From Turnera subulata (Eukaryota > Streptophyta > Magnoliopsida > Malpighiales > Passifloraceae), in contig JAKUCV010006603.1 in NCBI GenBank assembly GCA_028386065.3, forward strand, positions 32,001 to 96,000: a stretch of 64,000 nucleotides of DNA, in the 5' to 3' direction. This document shows positions 61,095-64,000 of this stretch, piece after piece. Both the position numbers and the translations under genes were made by a program. Position 1 is the stretch's first letter, and every line of letters begins with the position of its first letter. The notes under the pieces were generated by a model. That model did no database searches, was not told where the DNA came from, and worked only from the letters and a program-made list of their open reading frames with translations.

Positions 61095-61107
61095 GTCTAC
61101 CCACCTT
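61095..61107 (-). promoter_or_regulatory. Y polypurine tract
   Basis: On the minus strand AAGGTGGGTAGAC directly precedes the 3' LTR. It matches T1 (AAGGTGGGTAGGC) at 12 of 13 bases. Confidence 0.8.
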
Positions 61108-61238
61108 AAAAAGAATTTCGTCCCCGAATTTCCGTCTTATCCGTGGGTCCTACCACGATAAGCTTCTGGCACACTCTGCCAGGTGTCCAAACTCAACATG
61201 AGATACCGCTTATACCCTTAAGCGACATCTCATCCGCT

Positions 61239-61246
61239 TATAAATA
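61239..61246 (+). promoter_or_regulatory. TATA box of antisense gene A
   Basis: TATAAATA lies 35-42 bp before the ATG at 61281, so the leader would be very short. Confidence 0.6.
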
Positions 61247-61280
61247 CCAACCCTCATGACTGGCATGCTCACACACAGTC

Positions 61281-61658
61281 ATGGACTCTCCACTGAGATC
61301 AAGGACTACCTCCGACTCCGAGAACAACAGCTACATCGGCGGCACGGCTTTCCCAACAAGCTCCGAGGAAGAACCTCCCAAGAAGCGGTTCAAGACCAAC
61401 ATCATCGGCCTGAAGGAACACATGGTCGTTTCCCCAAAACGACGGAAGAAACGTGCCAGCAAGAAAGCTGAGGACAAGAAAGGCAAGGCGGTAGCTGAGA
61501 GCAGCACTCCGCAACAGAAGCTGACGCAACTGAACTTCTCGCTGAAGAAGATCAGCTCGGCGGTGGCACAAATCGAACTGGCGTGCATGGAGCTCTTCCC
61601 GCACATGGAAAATGTCAAAAAGATTGTAAAAGACCTAGAGAAGCAAGTAACTCCATAG
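61281..61658 (+). CDS. Antisense gene A of element Y: 125-aa basic, Lys-rich protein
   Basis: An open frame of 125 codons on the strand opposite to the LTRs, with its own TATA box and A-rich poly(A)-like sequence after the stop (AATAAATAAAATAAA near 61690). The first about 35 residues are Ser/acidic. PPKKRFK (about 33-39) and PKRRKKR (about 51-57) followed by SKKAEDKKGK look like nuclear localisation signals. The last 45 residues (LNFSLKKISSAVAQIELACM and on) could form an amphipathic helix or coiled coil. Third positions are rich in C and G, unlike the AT-rich surroundings, which suggests a kept coding function. I know no family for it. A small nuclear, nucleic-acid- or chromatin-binding protein is a guess. 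Confidence 0.6.
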   Translation: MDSPLRSRTTSDSENNSYIGGTAFPTSSEEEPPKKRFKTNIIGLKEHMVVSPKRRKKRASKKAEDKKGKAVAESSTPQQKLTQLNFSLKKISSAVAQIELACMELFPHMENVKKIVKDLEKQVTP

Positions 61659-62373
61659 AGAGTACTTCTTCTCCTGTTGTAAAACCTTATAAAATAAATA
61701 AAATAAATTTCCTTTTAAATCAAAACTCTTGTGTTAAGAAATCTTATGCTAAACAGAATAAAATATCTCAAAGCAAAATAAAAATCAACTATAAGAATAT
61801 AAAATCCAATATAAAGAAATTAAAATCAAAACTCGTTTAACAGAATCAAAACAAAAAGAAATTAAAACCAAAACAAGTTTTCATGAATGGTGCTCGTATC
61901 GGACGAAAACACCCTCGAACCAAGAAACGTGACACGCACAGCTAACGGTGACGTCCGTTTCGTTAACTCGCACGGCGATGATCACGGGAACGTCCTGTGT
62001 CCCTCGAAAGAAACGTTACCCACTTGTTCAAAATTGTCCGCATGAGCCAAAAACGTATGTCTCGACTCGTATCTCTCCACGATGTCCGAACAGCTGTGAG
62101 TTTGTCGCACATGCGCTCTACTCGAGATACGGTCCCATCCGTCTAGCCACAACGGTCACGGATGCATGTGATAAAAGATACAGGAAAAATGTAGTAAGAC
62201 CATGAAAACAAAAGACAAGGTAGCCAGAGCGAAGGAAATCATAAGAGGGAAAAAGGTTGAAAAACTCTGGCATGGGTCCGAAAACGCGTAAAGCAATAAA
62301 TGCAAGCAATGGTAAAATTTTCAAAAAGCAAAATCTTCAAAATCAAAAATGGTAATCACGCTCCCCATAAGTG
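61659..62373. other. Spacer between antisense genes A and B of Y
   Basis: A-rich 3' region of gene A to about 61880, then 61890-62340 with several ACGT cores (GTGACGTCCG at about 61948-61957 and others), plausible promoter DNA of gene B. No other gene. Confidence 0.45.
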
Positions 62374-62380
62374 TATAAAA
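62374..62380 (+). promoter_or_regulatory. TATA box of antisense gene B
   Basis: GTGTATAAAAGAAGG, 111-117 bp upstream of the ATG at 62491. The homologous copy in X2 has TATAAAA at nearly the same distance (43563-43569). Confidence 0.65.
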
Positions 62381-62490
62381 GAAGGAGCGGTGAGGGGTAA
62401 ATCACCAAAAGCATTTTAAAAGCAAACAAGCTGTTCAGAAAAACAAAAACACAACGCTCCAAAAACAAAACCCCACACGTCCAAATCAAA

Positions 62491-63174
62491 ATGCCTGCTC
62501 CCTCATCGGTCTTTTTCGTCGAAGGTGCCAACCTTGGCCGGAGAAACCGTCTGGCGTACAGCATGGTCAACGAACGTCCAGAGGAGCTACCAAACGAGCT
62601 CGGAAGAATGCCACGCCTAGTCTTCGTCGACGAACTCTACTCGTCACGGTTCTTCATCACTCCCATGGAAGAGGTGTTCTTCCTAGAGGACCACGGCACT
62701 CTGAGGACATCCTTCTACGGCTCGGCAAACTCAGTGATGTTCTTCATCTCTGAAAGGCTACAGGAGTTCAACCTGGAGTCCACTTGCCAAACTGTGGAGC
62801 AAGGCGCCTACTACCAGCTCTCGATGACGGCTCAGAGCATGCCCAGAATGACTCGGCTACCTCCAACCTGGCCAAAGGCAAGACTGCTGGTGTGGAACTG
62901 CAGAGGAGTAGCAAGACGTGCACAGGAGTTATCGCGAACCCTGAGGGACTTGAAGAACCAGTACAAGCCGAACATGGTTCTTCTGACGGAGACACAGTGG
63001 CAACCACGAGACGATCACGGTCTGATTCCACTCCGATTCCCTCAAGCTAACCGGTTTGAGATTCCTGGCCAACAGAACAGAGGCGGCATGTGGTTCTCGT
63101 GGAGCGATAGGGCCACGGTCAACATCAACAACGACCCAAACAGTTTCCGTGTCAACGTCGTTCCAAATCGTTAA
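62491..63174 (+). CDS. Antisense gene B of element Y: 227-aa protein with LINE-endonuclease-like C-terminus
   Basis: An intact frame from ATG (context AAAATGCC) to TAA, on the strand opposite to the LTRs and with its own TATA box. Residues 1-130 (FFVEGANLGRRNRLAYSMVN, DELYSSRFF, FFISERLQEF) match nothing I know. Residues 131-227 resemble the N-terminal part of plant LINE endonucleases (exonuclease-endonuclease-phosphatase fold): LLVWNCRG at 132-139 with the usual Asn, LLTETQ at 164-169 with the usual metal-binding Glu167, and GGMWFSW at 198-204. The later Tyr, Asp-x-Asn and Ser-Asp-His blocks are absent, so nuclease activity is unlikely. GC-rich third positions contrast with the flanks. Homologues without gaps sit antisense in copia X1 and X2. 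Role unknown. Confidence 0.72.
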   Translation: MPAPSSVFFVEGANLGRRNRLAYSMVNERPEELPNELGRMPRLVFVDELYSSRFFITPMEEVFFLEDHGTLRTSFYGSANSVMFFISERLQEFNLESTCQTVEQGAYYQLSMTAQSMPRMTRLPPTWPKARLLVWNCRGVARRAQELSRTLRDLKNQYKPNMVLLTETQWQPRDDHGLIPLRFPQANRFEIPGQQNRGGMWFSWSDRATVNINNDPNSFRVNVVPNR

Positions 63175-63456
63175 ATGTATTTCTATTTTTATAAATATCA
63201 AAAATCAATGTATTATTTCCCTTTTTATAAAATATCAATGTAATATTTCTATTTGTACTCAAAATAATAGCAATATTAATAATATTTATACTTCCGCTTA
63301 TTTTGGCATCATTACCTCATATGTGTATGTTCTGCGACAGCTGGTGTCCCTTGACTGGATCCATAATGCACTAACTAAAATGATATAAAATATTAAACTA
63401 CTGGAGCGAACTATGCAAATAAGACAACAAACACACAAAGACTGCCCAACAAGACC

Positions 63457-63480
63457 TAACGCCCGCTCCGCTACCAAAAA
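63457..63480 (-). promoter_or_regulatory. Y primer-binding region
   Basis: On the minus strand TTTTTGGTAGCGGAGCGGGC follows the 5' LTR, related to T1 (TTTGGTAGTGGAGCGGGC) and not the standard TGGTATCAGAGC. Confidence 0.55.
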
Positions 63481-64000
63481 TGAAACGCCCCGACCCGTAT
63501 TTACCGTACACAGTAAACACGTGCCGGAACTGTGACGACCCAACCAAATAAAGACCAGCATACAGTGTAAACAACAGATAACTGGGCTTAACAGCCTATA
63601 ATAGGAAAACATCACAAATATCAAACCGGCCCAATGGCCCAATAATAGTAAAAACATGCACAACGGAAGACTTATGAAACTCACACAAACACTGTATGCA
63701 TAGGTGCAAACTATGGATCCAAGCCTGTCCAAGGGATAACGCTGCAGCCTGTCTGGAATGCACCAAACCTGTACAATGAACAACTCATCCTACGGGATGA
63801 AAGCCCGCAGGTGAGGGGTGAGTCCGAAGTGCTCACGACAATGGAAAGACGATCAATATGGACACTAAAAATTACTCAAGTCCAAAAATAAGTAAAAACC
63901 GACCCAAAGACTCAAATAAAATCCATTATCCAATTTTTATCTTTCTGGGCCCCGTCACGGATAAGCTAGGGCCGTACCAGGTTATCAACCTGTTCCTGGT
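63481..64000 (-). repeat. Y 5' LTR, first 520 bp in the window
   Basis: Starts TGAAACGCCCCGACCCG on plus (LTR end in element sense) and matches 58796-59315 with about ten mismatches. It includes the structured module (63784-63836). Confidence 0.9.

Larger units (their letters stand above)
58796..64000 (-). mobile_element. Gypsy-type LTR element Y carrying two antisense genes, cut by window end
   Basis: The 3' LTR is 58796-61094 and the 5' LTR starts at 63481 and leaves the window. Orientation is minus: the LTR starts TGTAACAGCCCGGG at 61094 and is preceded by the gypsy end block (GAATTTCGTCC on plus, 61111-61126) and polypurine tract (61095-61107). A T1-like primer region lies at 63457-63480. 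The 2,385-bp interior has no gag or pol. It holds two intact plus-strand genes with TATA boxes (61281-61658, 62491-63174). Over the 520 bp of both LTRs that can be compared I see about ten mismatches, so insertion is recent. CACCA precedes 58796; the matching duplication is outside the window. Confidence 0.88.

Noticed and set aside
62491..63174. Gene B as an active LINE endonuclease
   Set aside because: Only the first third of the fold is present. The later catalytic blocks and any reverse transcriptase are missing.

Overview
The window is nuclear DNA of a flowering plant, most probably a core eudicot. It holds two intron-rich plant genes with plant-type splice sites, a cytosolic tRNA-Ser gene, a small plastid-derived petA fragment and a dense nest of Ty3/gypsy and Ty1/copia elements. 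The species cannot be named from the sequence.

Layout. 1-11160 is a mosaic of nested retroelement pieces: a gypsy LTR, three copies (X1, X3, X4) of one copia family lying on the minus strand, a Maximus/SIRE-like LTR piece full of phased palindromes, the petA fragment, and a terminal-inverted-repeat DNA element interrupted by X4. 11161-18552 is quiet AT-rich DNA with one tRNA-Ser(GCU). 18553-34500 is a clear insertion stack: an old solo LTR (S1, target duplication TGCAA) invaded by a complete but gag-less chromovirus (T1, TATGT) and by a second solo LTR (S2, GGATC). 36034-40253 is a plastid DAHP synthase gene (first step of the shikimate pathway). 40773-46923 is a full-length copia relic (X2, GAAAA). 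49787-57626 is a 16-exon F-box/JmjC/kinase-fold gene (JMJ21-like). 58796-64000 is a young gypsy-type element (Y) on the minus strand, cut by the window end.

The most unusual content is in the retroelements. Y has no gag-pol. Its 2.4-kb interior carries two intact genes on the strand opposite to the LTRs, each with its own TATA box: a 125-aa basic protein and a 227-aa protein. A gap-free homologue of the 227-aa protein (165/227 identical by my count) sits, also antisense and also behind a TATA box, inside the copia elements X1 and X2. Its C-terminal part looks like the start of a LINE endonuclease. The copia family also carries dozens of micro-hairpins with variable stems, a constant C-G closing pair and a TTCNN-type loop, and a primer-binding site that appears to match the anticodon arm of tRNA-Ile with C opposite inosine-34. 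These points are given as separate findings with tests.
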